A DNA stretch of 64,000 nucleotides from Bacillota bacterium (GTDB lineage: Bacteria; Bacillota; Clostridia; Acetivibrionales; DSM-1351), in assembly GCA_023444055.1 (NCBI GenBank), contig JAEZRV010000082.1, positions 13,508 through 77,507 on the forward strand. Direction: 5' to 3'. This document shows, piece after piece, positions 35,678-43,364 of the stretch. Position numbers and translations under genes: made by a program. Position 1 is the first letter of the stretch. The number at the start of each line of letters is the position of its first letter. The notes beneath the pieces were generated by a model. It saw only the letters and a program-made list of their open reading frames with translations. It was not told the DNA's origin and searched no databases.

Positions 35678-36319
35678 ATGATACAAATAGATGATGCTGG
35701 AAGCGGCAGCTTTGTTGGCGGAACCTGCATAGGTTTTTATAGACCTGAAACAAACGAATATTTTTTTGATATCATCCCTGTAGAGTCATACAACATAGAT
35801 AATTTCAAAAAAAAGCTCTATTTAGATGATGTTCTAGATATATCTATCAAGGCTTTTGAAGCTCTTCATGTAACAAAGAATGAGACTATAGAGATTTGCA
35901 GAGGTTACATGTTTGAAAAGCTCAAGGGTTGGCTATCTTCAGAGGGCTTTTTCTGGTACGTAACTCAAATAACAGGAAAAATACAGGATGTCGTTGAAAA
36001 AAACTTTGAATTATATTCAATAAATTTAGGACTTCCAGCTGAATATATAAAATACACAAGATATCCTTTTCATTTTCACAAGCTTTTGAGATGGGTATTC
36101 TCTGATTATGATAGTCGAATAGACTTATGTAAGGTTGGCTGGAAAAGCTGGCAGAAGCTTAAGGATATCTCGCCAACTGTTTCTTACGATAAAATGAAGC
36201 ATGCTAATTTTTATTGCTTAAAATGCGGTAAACATATAAAAATTGGTTCTGATGTCGCTGTTATAGAGTTTTTTAGTAATAAGCAGAACTATGTGTATTT
36301 GCATAGGGGGTGTAATTAA
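35678..36319 (+). CDS. Unrecognised protein with C-terminal zinc-ribbon-like motif
   Basis: A 213-residue protein I do not recognise. The N-terminus QIDDAGSGSFVGGTCIGFY resembles an acidic beta-strand nuclease-like start, but no full catalytic set can be assigned. The C-terminus has FYCLKCGKHIKIG ... YVYLHRGC, a CxxC plus H/C pair able to bind zinc. Start is the ATG at 35678 with AGGAG 6 nt before it; an earlier in-frame start lies inside the MITE. It is a single-gene unit closed by its own terminator, with the MITE replacing its upstream region. Confidence 0.7.
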   Translation: MIQIDDAGSGSFVGGTCIGFYRPETNEYFFDIIPVESYNIDNFKKKLYLDDVLDISIKAFEALHVTKNETIEICRGYMFEKLKGWLSSEGFFWYVTQITGKIQDVVEKNFELYSINLGLPAEYIKYTRYPFHFHKLLRWVFSDYDSRIDLCKVGWKSWQKLKDISPTVSYDKMKHANFYCLKCGKHIKIGSDVAVIEFFSNKQNYVYLHRGCN

Positions 36320-36354
36320 AAGGCTCCCAGCACTGTATATGCTGAAAGCCTTTT
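36318..36354 (+). terminator. Terminator after the zinc-ribbon gene
   Basis: AAAAGGCT pairs with AGCCTTTT, with an inner AGCA/TGCT stem, beginning at the stop codon of the 213-residue protein gene. Confidence 0.8.
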
Positions 36355-36487
36355 GGAGAGATTATTCGTACCCACATAGTAGAGTAATTAAGTCCTACTA
36401 AATATAGGATACATTTATATTTATTTGCGAAAAAATTTTTTACTTAACTATCCCAGTTGAAGGTTATTTTTAGATTGAAGAACAAAA

Positions 36488-38035
36488 TTATATTTTGGTT
36501 CTAAACCTATCAAGCATACCATACAAGCCCCATCTGTTCTGGTTGTTTATCCTTGAAATATTTCCCACACAATACTGCTTGCCATCTCGTATTCCAATTT
36601 CGTGAACAGCAGCTGTTATTGCAGCAACGACTTCTGGGTTGATATCACCATTTGTGTTTGATGCATTTTCAGCAGACGCTTCAGCTTTTTTCCTATCCTC
36701 TATTCTCTGCTTAAAGAACTTCTCTGCAACCTGTGGAAGCATTGCATATGAGAGTACATCCTCATCCTGCTCAATGTAGTCTTTTATAGTTTCTTTGATA
36801 TTCTCAAGCTCAGGCTCAATCAAGTCTGCAGGTCTGCAAGTAATCGGTTGTTCATCGCCCAATATTTTCTTCATGATTTCTTCGCCTATTGGAGCTGGGC
36901 TCTTACCATATTCGCCCTTAACAACGCCTTTAGACTCCTTTGGAACCATCTTATATCTTTCACCTGTTAGCACATTCAAAACAGCCTGCGTCCCAACTAT
37001 CTGACTTGAAGGCGTTACCAACGGAGGGTATCCAAAGTCTTCTCTAACTCTAGGTACTTCCTTTAAAACCTCTTCATATTTATCTAAAGCATTTGACTGC
37101 TTTAGCTGTGATACCAGATTTGACAGCATTCCACCTGGAACTTGATAAATAAGAGTATTAACATCAACACCCATTACTTTAGTATCCAATAGACCACTCT
37201 CAATGTATTTTTCCTTTAAAGGTCTGAAATAATCTGCAATCTCACTTAACTTTTCCAAATCAAGTCCTGTATCATAAGCTGAGTCTTTAAGAGTTGCAAC
37301 TAATGGCTCAGTTGGTGGCTGTGAAGTTCCAAGAGCCATAGGTGAAATAGCGCAATCCACTACGTCAACACCAGCCTCTATTGCTTTTAAATATGTCATT
37401 GATGCTACACCACTTGTATAGTGAGTATGCAGCTGTATTGGTACACTTACATTTTCTTTAAGTGCTTTTACCAAATCATATGCCTGATAAGGTACTAAAA
37501 GCCCTGCCATGTCCTTAATACATATTGAATCTGCTCCCATGCTCTCAAGTCTTTTTGCATCCTTTACAAAAAGTTCCAAGCTATGAACCGGACTTATTGT
37601 ATAGCAAATACAGCCTTGAGCATGACCGCCTTCTTTCTTACAAGCCTTCATTGCTGTTTCAATATTTCTAGGATCATTTAATGCATCGAATATTCTCATA
37701 ATATCCATACCATTTGCAATGGCTTTTTGCACAAAATATTCTACAACATCATCAGCATAATGCTTGTATCCTAAAAGATTCTGTCCTCTTAACAGCATTT
37801 GAAGTTTAGTCTTTTTTGCTGCTTTCTTAATTTTTCTGAGTCTCTCCCATGGATCCTCATTTAGAAATCTCATTGATGCATCAAATGTGGCTCCGCCCCA
37901 TGCTTCTAATGAGTGATAACCTATATTGTCAAGCTTCTCAACTATAGGAAGCATATCTTCTGTTCTCATCCTAGTTGCAATAAGTGACTGATGTGCATCT
38001 CTAAGCACTGTTTCAGTAATTCTTACTCCTGCCAT
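36488..38035 (-). CDS. Carboxyltransferase 5S subunit (OadA/PycB-like)
   Basis: A 515-residue biotin-dependent carboxyltransferase acting on pyruvate/oxaloacetate. The TIM-barrel metal-site motifs are RDAHQSLIATRM, MDIMRIFDALND, CIKDMAGLL and IQLHTHYTSG; the conserved C-terminal PYC/OADA domain follows. It lacks the fused biotin domain of many OadA proteins; that function is supplied by the neighbouring carrier gene. Start is the ATG at 38035 (MAGVRITETVLRDAHQSL), reached by a hairpin-bridged SD. With the 12S and 1.3S homologues upstream this resembles methylmalonyl-CoA:pyruvate transcarboxylase. Confidence 0.92.
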   Translation of the reverse strand: MAGVRITETVLRDAHQSLIATRMRTEDMLPIVEKLDNIGYHSLEAWGGATFDASMRFLNEDPWERLRKIKKAAKKTKLQMLLRGQNLLGYKHYADDVVEYFVQKAIANGMDIMRIFDALNDPRNIETAMKACKKEGGHAQGCICYTISPVHSLELFVKDAKRLESMGADSICIKDMAGLLVPYQAYDLVKALKENVSVPIQLHTHYTSGVASMTYLKAIEAGVDVVDCAISPMALGTSQPPTEPLVATLKDSAYDTGLDLEKLSEIADYFRPLKEKYIESGLLDTKVMGVDVNTLIYQVPGGMLSNLVSQLKQSNALDKYEEVLKEVPRVREDFGYPPLVTPSSQIVGTQAVLNVLTGERYKMVPKESKGVVKGEYGKSPAPIGEEIMKKILGDEQPITCRPADLIEPELENIKETIKDYIEQDEDVLSYAMLPQVAEKFFKQRIEDRKKAEASAENASNTNGDINPEVVAAITAAVHEIGIRDGKQYCVGNISRINNQNRWGLYGMLDRFRTKI

Positions 38036-38104
38036 GAATAATATCCATACCACGTATTTGCTATAAAAATTCTAGTCAAAGTACTGGCAAGGACTCGGTC
38101 CCCC
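38036..38104 (-). promoter_or_regulatory. SD-hairpin-AUG leader of the 5S subunit gene
   Basis: GGGGG (38100-38104) lies 64 nt before the ATG. The 18-nt arms 38077-38094 and 38043-38060 pair over about 15 positions with two single-base bulges, leaving ACCGA on one side and ATTATTC on the other. Confidence 0.65.
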
Positions 38105-38150
38105 TTTACTAATTATTTTAGTTCGGCAAGCCTATAATCTTTCAACACTG

Positions 38151-38522
38151 TTATTCAACTGTTGCCATTACTTCACGAGCGACTACAGCTTGATTAGCAC
38201 TTACATTCAGTGTAATTTTTCCATCAGCTGGTGAAACTATCTCGTTTTCCATTTTCATTGCTTCTAATATAAGCAGCACTTGTCCTTTTTTAACCATTTC
38301 CCCATTAGCAACCTTAACTTTTAAAACAGTCCCAGGCATTGGTGCAATAACATCTCCTGTATTACTTGAAGTTGCTTGTGCTACTTTTACAGCACGAGGT
38401 GCTGCTGACTTAGGTGCCATTTTACCAGCGGGTGCTGCAGTCATATTTTGAGTTGCACCGCCTACTTCCTGAACCTCAACTTCATATGGATTCCCATTAA
38501 CTTTTATTATATATTTACTCAT
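38151..38522 (-). CDS. Biotin carboxyl carrier protein (1.3S type)
   Basis: A 123-residue carrier. The biotinylated lysine is K90 in LEAMKMENE, inside a C-terminal biotinyl domain (about 55-123) that follows a short N-terminal strand region and an Ala/Pro-rich flexible linker (about 23-54). Length and layout match the 1.3S subunit of transcarboxylase and the OadA-linked carriers. The ATG at 38522 has GGGAGGT 5 nt before it, inside a hairpin able to hide it. It lies between the 12S-like and 5S-like genes. Confidence 0.94.
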   Translation of the reverse strand: MSKYIIKVNGNPYEVEVQEVGGATQNMTAAPAGKMAPKSAAPRAVKVAQATSSNTGDVIAPMPGTVLKVKVANGEMVKKGQVLLILEAMKMENEIVSPADGKITLNVSANQAVVAREVMATVE

Positions 38523-38526
38523 ACAA

Positions 38527-38577
38527 ACCTCCCACGCCAACTTTTGGCGTAAAATATAATTTTATTATCGTGGAGGT
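38527..38577 (-). promoter_or_regulatory. Switch-like hairpin at the biotin carrier ribosome-binding site
   Basis: On the minus strand ACCTCCACG (38569-38577) can pair with CGTGGGAGGT (38527-38536) and hide the SD, or ACGCCAA can pair with TTGGCGT as a local hairpin and leave GGGAGGT free. Both use the same CGT, so they are mutually exclusive. Related to the moxR element at 5644-5694. Confidence 0.6.
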
Positions 38578-38619
38578 ACCGCAATATCTTACCATCTATC
38601 TCCACACTTTTTTATGCTG

Positions 38620-38651
38620 ACCTCCCACGCCAACTTTTGACGTAAAAATAT
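38620..38651 (-). repeat. Second copy of the carrier-gene SD repeat
   Basis: TTTTACGTCAAAAGTTGGCG and TGGGAGGT on the minus strand repeat the element at 38527-38557 with a C-to-T change that keeps the stem as a G-U pair. No start codon is within reach, so this tandem copy appears inert. Confidence 0.65.
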
Positions 38652-38669
38652 TTTTTACCTATTGTGTAA

Positions 38670-40220
38670 TTAAAGAGGAATATTTCCGTGTTTTTTAGCA
38701 GGTCTATTTTCCCTCTTTGTATTCAACATTTCAAGGGCTGATATAATCCTGCTTCTAGTTTCAGATGGTTCAATAACATCATCAACATATCCTCTTGCAG
38801 CAGCAACGTATGGATTTGAAAATTTATCTCTATATTCTGCTATCTTTTCTTTTCTAGTCTCAGCAGGATTCTCAGAAGCAGTAATTTCCTTTTTAAATAT
38901 AATGTTAGCTGCTCCATCAGGTCCCATTACCGCTATCTCAGCTGATGGCCAAGCTAATACCATATCTGCCCCTATAGTTTTGCTGTTCATGGCAATATAA
39001 GCTCCGCCATATGCTTTTCTCAAAATAATATTAACCTTAGGAACAGTTGCCTCAGAGAATGCGTATAACAATTTAGCACCATGTCTTATAATACCATTAT
39101 GTTCTTGTGCTACACCAGGTAAGAACGCTGGAACATCGGTCAAAGAAACCAATGGAATATTAAATGCATCACAGAAACGAACAAAACGAGCAGCTTTATC
39201 AGCAGCATTCATGTCTAATGAACCAGCCATAACCTTTGGCTGATTAGCAACAATACCAACTGATTTTCCATTTAATCTAGCAAATCCAATTATCATATTC
39301 TGAGCGAAATAACTCTGTATTTCAAAGAAATTACCATCATCAACAATCTGACTAATTACTTCATACATATCATATGCTTTGTTTGATTCTTCTGGAATTA
39401 TTTCATTTAAGCTTTGAACAATTCTATCTGCACTATCAGTTACACCAAAATACATAGTGTCTGAAACATTGTTGTCAGGAATAAAACTGAGAAGAATCCT
39501 TATATCCTCAATACATTCCTGTTCACTTGCACACTTAAAGTGAGCAACACCGCTAACAGCCGTGTGTACATCTGCACCGCCAAGAGTTTCAGCAGTAACC
39601 TCTTCACCTGTAACTGATTTAATTACCTGCGGTCCTGTTATAAACATTTGGCTGGTCTTATCTACCATAAATATAAAGTCCGTAATAGCAGGTGAATAAA
39701 CCGCACCACCAGCACAAGGTCCCATAATTACTGAAATTTGAGGTATAACACCAGATGCTATAGTATTTCTATAGAATATATCGCCGTATCCTGAAAGTGC
39801 ATCTAGACCTTCTTCAATACGTGCTCCACCCGAATCATTAATCGATATAAATGGTGCTCCCATTTTTAATGCCATATCCATTACCTTTGTAATTTTCTTA
39901 GCATGCATTTCACCAAGTGAGCCACCTATAACAGTAAAGTCCTGGGAAGCAACAAATACTTTTCTTCCATCTACTGTTCCATAACCAGTAACAACACCTT
40001 CACCTGCAAGCTTTTTCTTTTGCATACCAAAATCAAAACATCTTGATTCAATAAAAGCGTCTACCTCAACAAAGCTATTTTCATCAAATAATAGCTCTAT
40101 TCTTTCTCTGGCGGTAAGCTTCCCTTCATTATGCCTTTTATCAATCTTATCTTGTCCGCCACCTAATGCGATGGAACTTTTTAAGCTTTTTAATTTTTCG
40201 ATTTTTTCAATCTGTGACAT
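38670..40220 (-). CDS. Acyl-CoA carboxyltransferase 12S subunit (MmdA/PccB-like)
   Basis: A 516-residue carboxyltransferase with N- and C-terminal crotonase-like domains. Motifs include LTARERIELLFDENSFVE, NDSGGARIEEGLDALSGYG and GPCAGGAVYSPA (oxyanion hole), and in the second half PAFLPGVAQEHNGIIRHGAKLLYA and RKAYGGAYIAMNSK. These bind acyl-CoA such as propionyl- or methylmalonyl-CoA and exchange CO2 with biotin. No membrane beta subunit of a sodium-pumping decarboxylase is adjacent. AGAGGTG precedes the ATG. First gene of the 12S-1.3S-5S operon. Confidence 0.92.
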   Translation of the reverse strand: MSQIEKIEKLKSLKSSIALGGGQDKIDKRHNEGKLTARERIELLFDENSFVEVDAFIESRCFDFGMQKKKLAGEGVVTGYGTVDGRKVFVASQDFTVIGGSLGEMHAKKITKVMDMALKMGAPFISINDSGGARIEEGLDALSGYGDIFYRNTIASGVIPQISVIMGPCAGGAVYSPAITDFIFMVDKTSQMFITGPQVIKSVTGEEVTAETLGGADVHTAVSGVAHFKCASEQECIEDIRILLSFIPDNNVSDTMYFGVTDSADRIVQSLNEIIPEESNKAYDMYEVISQIVDDGNFFEIQSYFAQNMIIGFARLNGKSVGIVANQPKVMAGSLDMNAADKAARFVRFCDAFNIPLVSLTDVPAFLPGVAQEHNGIIRHGAKLLYAFSEATVPKVNIILRKAYGGAYIAMNSKTIGADMVLAWPSAEIAVMGPDGAANIIFKKEITASENPAETRKEKIAEYRDKFSNPYVAAARGYVDDVIEPSETRSRIISALEMLNTKRENRPAKKHGNIPL

Positions 40221-40356
40221 ATCCCAATCACCTCTTTAAGAAAATAATATTTCTCTATACAATATTTTATTATTAGTTATTATTACCTAGTAATAATTAT
40301 ATATTAGGTCTAATACAGTGTCAAGGTAATGATACCAATAATTATTATAAATAAAC

Positions 40357-40416
40357 CAAAAAGTAAGTTTAAAATAGATATTTATAATTTATATATTTAT
40401 TTCAAACTTACTTTTT
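40357..40416. promoter_or_regulatory. Stem-loop in the carboxyltransferase/sigI divergent region
   Basis: AAAAAGTAAGTTT pairs with AAACTTACTTTTT, with T tracts on both strands. No gene ends here, so rather than a terminator it may be an attenuator in the leader of the minus-strand operon, 137 nt before its start. Confidence 0.45.
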
Positions 40417-40465
40417 TACGTTTTTCTGCCGAATATATATTAAATAAATTAAATATTAAGTAATC

Positions 40466-40493
40466 GCCCACTAAAAGTTTCAAACGATACGAA
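40466..40493 (+). promoter_or_regulatory. Possible sigma-I-type autoregulatory promoter
   Basis: GCCCA (40466-40470) and CGAA (40490-40493), about 19 bp apart, resemble the C-rich -35 and CGAA -10 of published sigma-I promoters. It is a loose match offered as a candidate only; the expected run of four Cs is not present. Confidence 0.2.
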
Positions 40494-40519
40494 TACTATA
40501 ACGAGGGAGTGTAATGTAG

Positions 40520-41272
40520 TTGACTATTTTACATATATTTGATAAGTTCCAGCGAAATTCAGAGGCTCTTGGGGACACCATTAAAAAAATTAAAAACGGT
40601 GAAAATCACTTAAGAGAAACTCTAATAAAAGACTATAAACCATATATTATAAAGACAGTTTCTAAAACAACTGGCATGTATGTTGATATAGAAAATAGTG
40701 AAGAATTTAGCGTTGGTCTTATGGCCTTCAACGAAGCTATAGATAGCTTTGATGCTGATAATTATTCAGGCTTTATAAGCTTTGCCGGTATTGTAATTAA
40801 AAGAAGAGTAATTGATTACATTAGGAAGAATGAAAAGAACAGCAACAGCGTTCCGTTATCATATTTTAGTAATAATGAAGATGATACTGATTCCTTTGAA
40901 AATAAATATTTTGTAGTAGATTCTAGTTCACAGTTTAGCAATATTGAAACAAAAGAAGAAATAGGAGTATTTATTAAACGACTAAATGAATTTGACATAG
41001 AACTTAGCGACTTAATAAAAAATGCTCCAAAGCATATAGATTCCAAGCGTTTAGCAATAAAAATTGCTAGAGTTTTAGCAGAAAACAAAGACCTTTCAGA
41101 TAAATTAGAACGAACAAAAAGCATGCCCGTATTTGGTATTATGAAGCTTATAAAAGTAAGCACCAATACACTTATGAGAAATAAAAAATTTATTATTGCG
41201 ATTTACTTGATACTAACTAGTAACCTTGAGGTTATGCAAAGTTATATTAGAAATATAGAGAAAGAAACATGA
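40520..41272 (+). CDS. sigI: RNA polymerase sigma factor SigI
   Basis: A 250-residue sigma-70-family factor of the SigI group. Region 2 is seen in RETLIKDYKPYI, EFSVGLMAFNEAIDSFDAD, GFISFAGIVIKRRVIDYIRKN; the C-terminal SigI-specific helical domain replaces a normal region 4 (SMPVFGIMKLIKVSTNTLMRN). Upstream ATG and GTG codons run directly into stops, so the TTG at 40520, after GAGGGAG, is the start. The anti-sigma rsgI lies 153 bp downstream, the standard sigI-rsgI order. In cellulolytic clostridia such pairs respond to extracellular polysaccharides or heat. Confidence 0.93.
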   Translation: MTILHIFDKFQRNSEALGDTIKKIKNGENHLRETLIKDYKPYIIKTVSKTTGMYVDIENSEEFSVGLMAFNEAIDSFDADNYSGFISFAGIVIKRRVIDYIRKNEKNSNSVPLSYFSNNEDDTDSFENKYFVVDSSSQFSNIETKEEIGVFIKRLNEFDIELSDLIKNAPKHIDSKRLAIKIARVLAENKDLSDKLERTKSMPVFGIMKLIKVSTNTLMRNKKFIIAIYLILTSNLEVMQSYIRNIEKET

Positions 41273-41360
41273 CTAACAGGTTTAAAGCCTAAAATTAAAC
41301 TCAAGTTGTCAGATACTATAAAGCTGTGAGATACCATAAAGCTGTGAGATACCATAAAAA

Positions 41361-41425
41361 AGGAGGTGTCAAGTCCATGTCAGTTTTTTTGGGGTTTAGC
41401 CCAAAATGCAAAGCATGGATATACT
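41361..41425 (+). promoter_or_regulatory. SD-hairpin-AUG leader of rsgI
   Basis: AGGAGGT (41361-41367) is 58 nt before the ATG at 41426. GTCCATG (41373-41379) pairs with CATGGAT (41414-41420), and an inner TTTGGG/CCCAAA hairpin fills the loop. This stacks two stems between the SD and the start codon. Confidence 0.65.
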
Positions 41426-42760
41426 ATGAAAAATTATACAGGCTCAATACTTGAATTAAATACAAATTATGCTACAGTGATGACTGATTCATGCGATTTT
41501 GTTACAATTCATCCGCAACCAGATATGTTTGTTGGTCAACAGATAAAATTTAAAGAATCCGACATTAAGAAATCTAACAAATACCATGTTAAATACTTCG
41601 CACTTGCTGCAAGTGTATTTGTCATAGGCTTATGTTCTATTATCTTTTTCAGATTTTCAAATTTAACTCCTGTATTAGCATATATAGATGTTGATATCAA
41701 TCCTAGTATCGAATTAACTATTGATAAAGATGCTGAAGTTATTGATATAAAAGCATTAAACGAGGATGCTCAAATTGTGTTGAAGGATTTAAACCTTATG
41801 GATTTGCAAATAAAAGAGGCAATAACTGAGGTTGTTACAGTGTCAAAGGAATTGGGTTATCTAAATAATAATAAAGGTAATACAGTTCTTATATCAGCTT
41901 CACTAGAAGAAGATACCAATGATAAGCAGAATGCCTCAAGTCTAAAAGCTTTAGATGAAGTTTTAACAGATATAAGCAGTATTAATATTAGTGCAGAAAA
42001 TAAAAGTATTAAGCCTGAAATTATTAAAGTTACACCTAATAGCAGAAAAGCTGCAATAGAAAAAGGCTTATCAATGGGTAGATATGCTCTTTTTTCAAAA
42101 ATCAAGGCTAAAAATAGTGATATTACTGTTGAAAAAGCAAAAACTGAGCGAATTTCTGAAATGTTAGTAAAAGCAAAAATTAAATCCGATAAATCAGAGT
42201 CTAATGTAAGTGGCTTAGGTTCAGATAATACTGACTTTATAAATACTGAATCTAATGAACCAAACAAATTTGATTCTAATGATTCTAATGTTAAAAGTAA
42301 CGACTCAAATAGCACTAATAGCAATTCAAAAGATAATTATACTAGAATGCCAGATTTTAAAGACCCTGCATCATCACATAGCAGCGCAAAAAAATCTGAT
42401 AACTCATTTGCTAAACCAGATAATAAGGATAAAAAATCGGATGTTAAAGAACCTTCTCCATCGAAATTTGGTTCTAAAAAGTCTAATTCCAACGATCCTG
42501 CTGCATCTGACAACGGCGCAAAAAAATCTGATAGCTCATCTGCTACACCAGATAATAAGGATAAAAAGTCGGATGTTAAAGAACCCTCTTCATCGGAATT
42601 TGGTTCTAAAAAACCAGAATTTAAATATCCTGCATCAAAAGGCGGTTCAAAAAAATCAGATTCCGAGAACCGTGCACCATCAGATGGGAATACTAATATG
42701 CAGAGTCCAAAAGACTCCGCTTCTAAAGGTCATGGCAATAAAAACGCTGGTTCTAAATAA
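41426..42760 (+). CDS. rsgI: Anti-sigma-I factor RsgI-like with repetitive extracellular tail
   Basis: A 444-residue membrane anti-sigma factor. Residues 1-50 are the RsgI N-terminal sigma-binding domain (TGSILELNTNYATVMTDSCDF), one transmembrane helix follows (about 58-77, YFALAASVFVIGLCSIIFF), then the conserved periplasmic-like domain beginning AYIDVDINPSIELTID. The C-terminal 170 residues are a Ser/Asn/Asp/Lys-rich, low-complexity region with two near-identical 44-residue repeats and a partial third. No carbohydrate-binding module or glycosidase domain is present, unlike cellulosomal RsgI proteins. Start at 41426 matches the domain; the upstream in-frame start would translate the leader hairpin. 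Confidence 0.88.
   Translation: MKNYTGSILELNTNYATVMTDSCDFVTIHPQPDMFVGQQIKFKESDIKKSNKYHVKYFALAASVFVIGLCSIIFFRFSNLTPVLAYIDVDINPSIELTIDKDAEVIDIKALNEDAQIVLKDLNLMDLQIKEAITEVVTVSKELGYLNNNKGNTVLISASLEEDTNDKQNASSLKALDEVLTDISSINISAENKSIKPEIIKVTPNSRKAAIEKGLSMGRYALFSKIKAKNSDITVEKAKTERISEMLVKAKIKSDKSESNVSGLGSDNTDFINTESNEPNKFDSNDSNVKSNDSNSTNSNSKDNYTRMPDFKDPASSHSSAKKSDNSFAKPDNKDKKSDVKEPSPSKFGSKKSNSNDPAASDNGAKKSDSSSATPDNKDKKSDVKEPSSSEFGSKKPEFKYPASKGGSKKSDSENRAPSDGNTNMQSPKDSASKGHGNKNAGSK
42384..42660 (+). repeat. 132-bp in-frame tandem repeat inside rsgI
   Basis: Units begin with gcgcaaaaaaatctgat at 42384 and 42516, 132 bp apart, about 88% identical, with a shorter third unit near 42630. Each encodes AKKSDxSxAxPDNKDKKSD and the following VKEPSxSxFGSKK. 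Confidence 0.8.
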
Positions 42761-42875
42761 AATTAGTTTCTCACTTTAAAAACTGTAAAAACATAAAAAT
42801 ATTCTTTTTTAGAGGGTTTATTAATGTTATAATCTACTTAAATAATAAAATATATATTTTTAAGGAGTTTTACAA

Positions 42876-43364
42876 ATGGACAATCAAAATGAAACAAATG
42901 ACTCTATTCAATATTCAACAAATTTTGACAATCAAGAAAACAATAATGAGCAGCATCTATATGATACAAACTATCAGCAAAACAGTTATAATATGAATGG
43001 ATCTCCGCAAAATAATTATATTATAAATTCAATGATTGATAGCCTTTCAGGTTGGATGAAATTCATGGGAATATGCACCATTATTTCAGGTTCTCTTACA
43101 TGTTTAGGCATTTTAACTGCTGCAATTGGCGTGCCTTTAATTTTCGCAGGAATTGCCCTTACAAAGGGGTCTAGAAATATTAAAACCTACAAACAGTATA
43201 GTAATCCATATAATCTTAATGAAGTATTTACATCGCTTAATAAATACTTCAAAATACAAGGTATACTTACTATCGTAGGAATTGTTTTTTTTATTATTGC
43301 TATGGTACTATCAATATTTTCTGCAGTATTTACAATAAACACTATTCAAAATTATTACTATTAA
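42876..43364 (+). CDS. DUF5362 family membrane protein
   Basis: A 162-residue protein with a hydrophilic Asn/Gln-rich N-terminus (about 50 residues) and three hydrophobic segments (about 63-100 and 128-155), the layout of small clostridial DUF5362 proteins (WMKFMGICTIISGSLTCLG). Function unknown. AAGGAG lies 8 nt before the ATG. It follows rsgI by 115 bp and overlaps the convergent rluB-type gene by 4 bp at the stop codons. Confidence 0.75.
   Translation: MDNQNETNDSIQYSTNFDNQENNNEQHLYDTNYQQNSYNMNGSPQNNYIINSMIDSLSGWMKFMGICTIISGSLTCLGILTAAIGVPLIFAGIALTKGSRNIKTYKQYSNPYNLNEVFTSLNKYFKIQGILTIVGIVFFIIAMVLSIFSAVFTINTIQNYYY

Noticed and set aside
42384..42660. Repeats considered as a CRISPR-like or MITE array
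   Set aside because: They are in-frame 132-bp coding repeats inside rsgI without spacers or inverted ends.
42255..42779. A 174-codon plus-strand ORF overlapping rsgI in another frame
   Set aside because: It is the alternate frame of the repetitive, AT-rich rsgI tail; no ribosome-binding site or domain, while the rsgI frame has clear domains.
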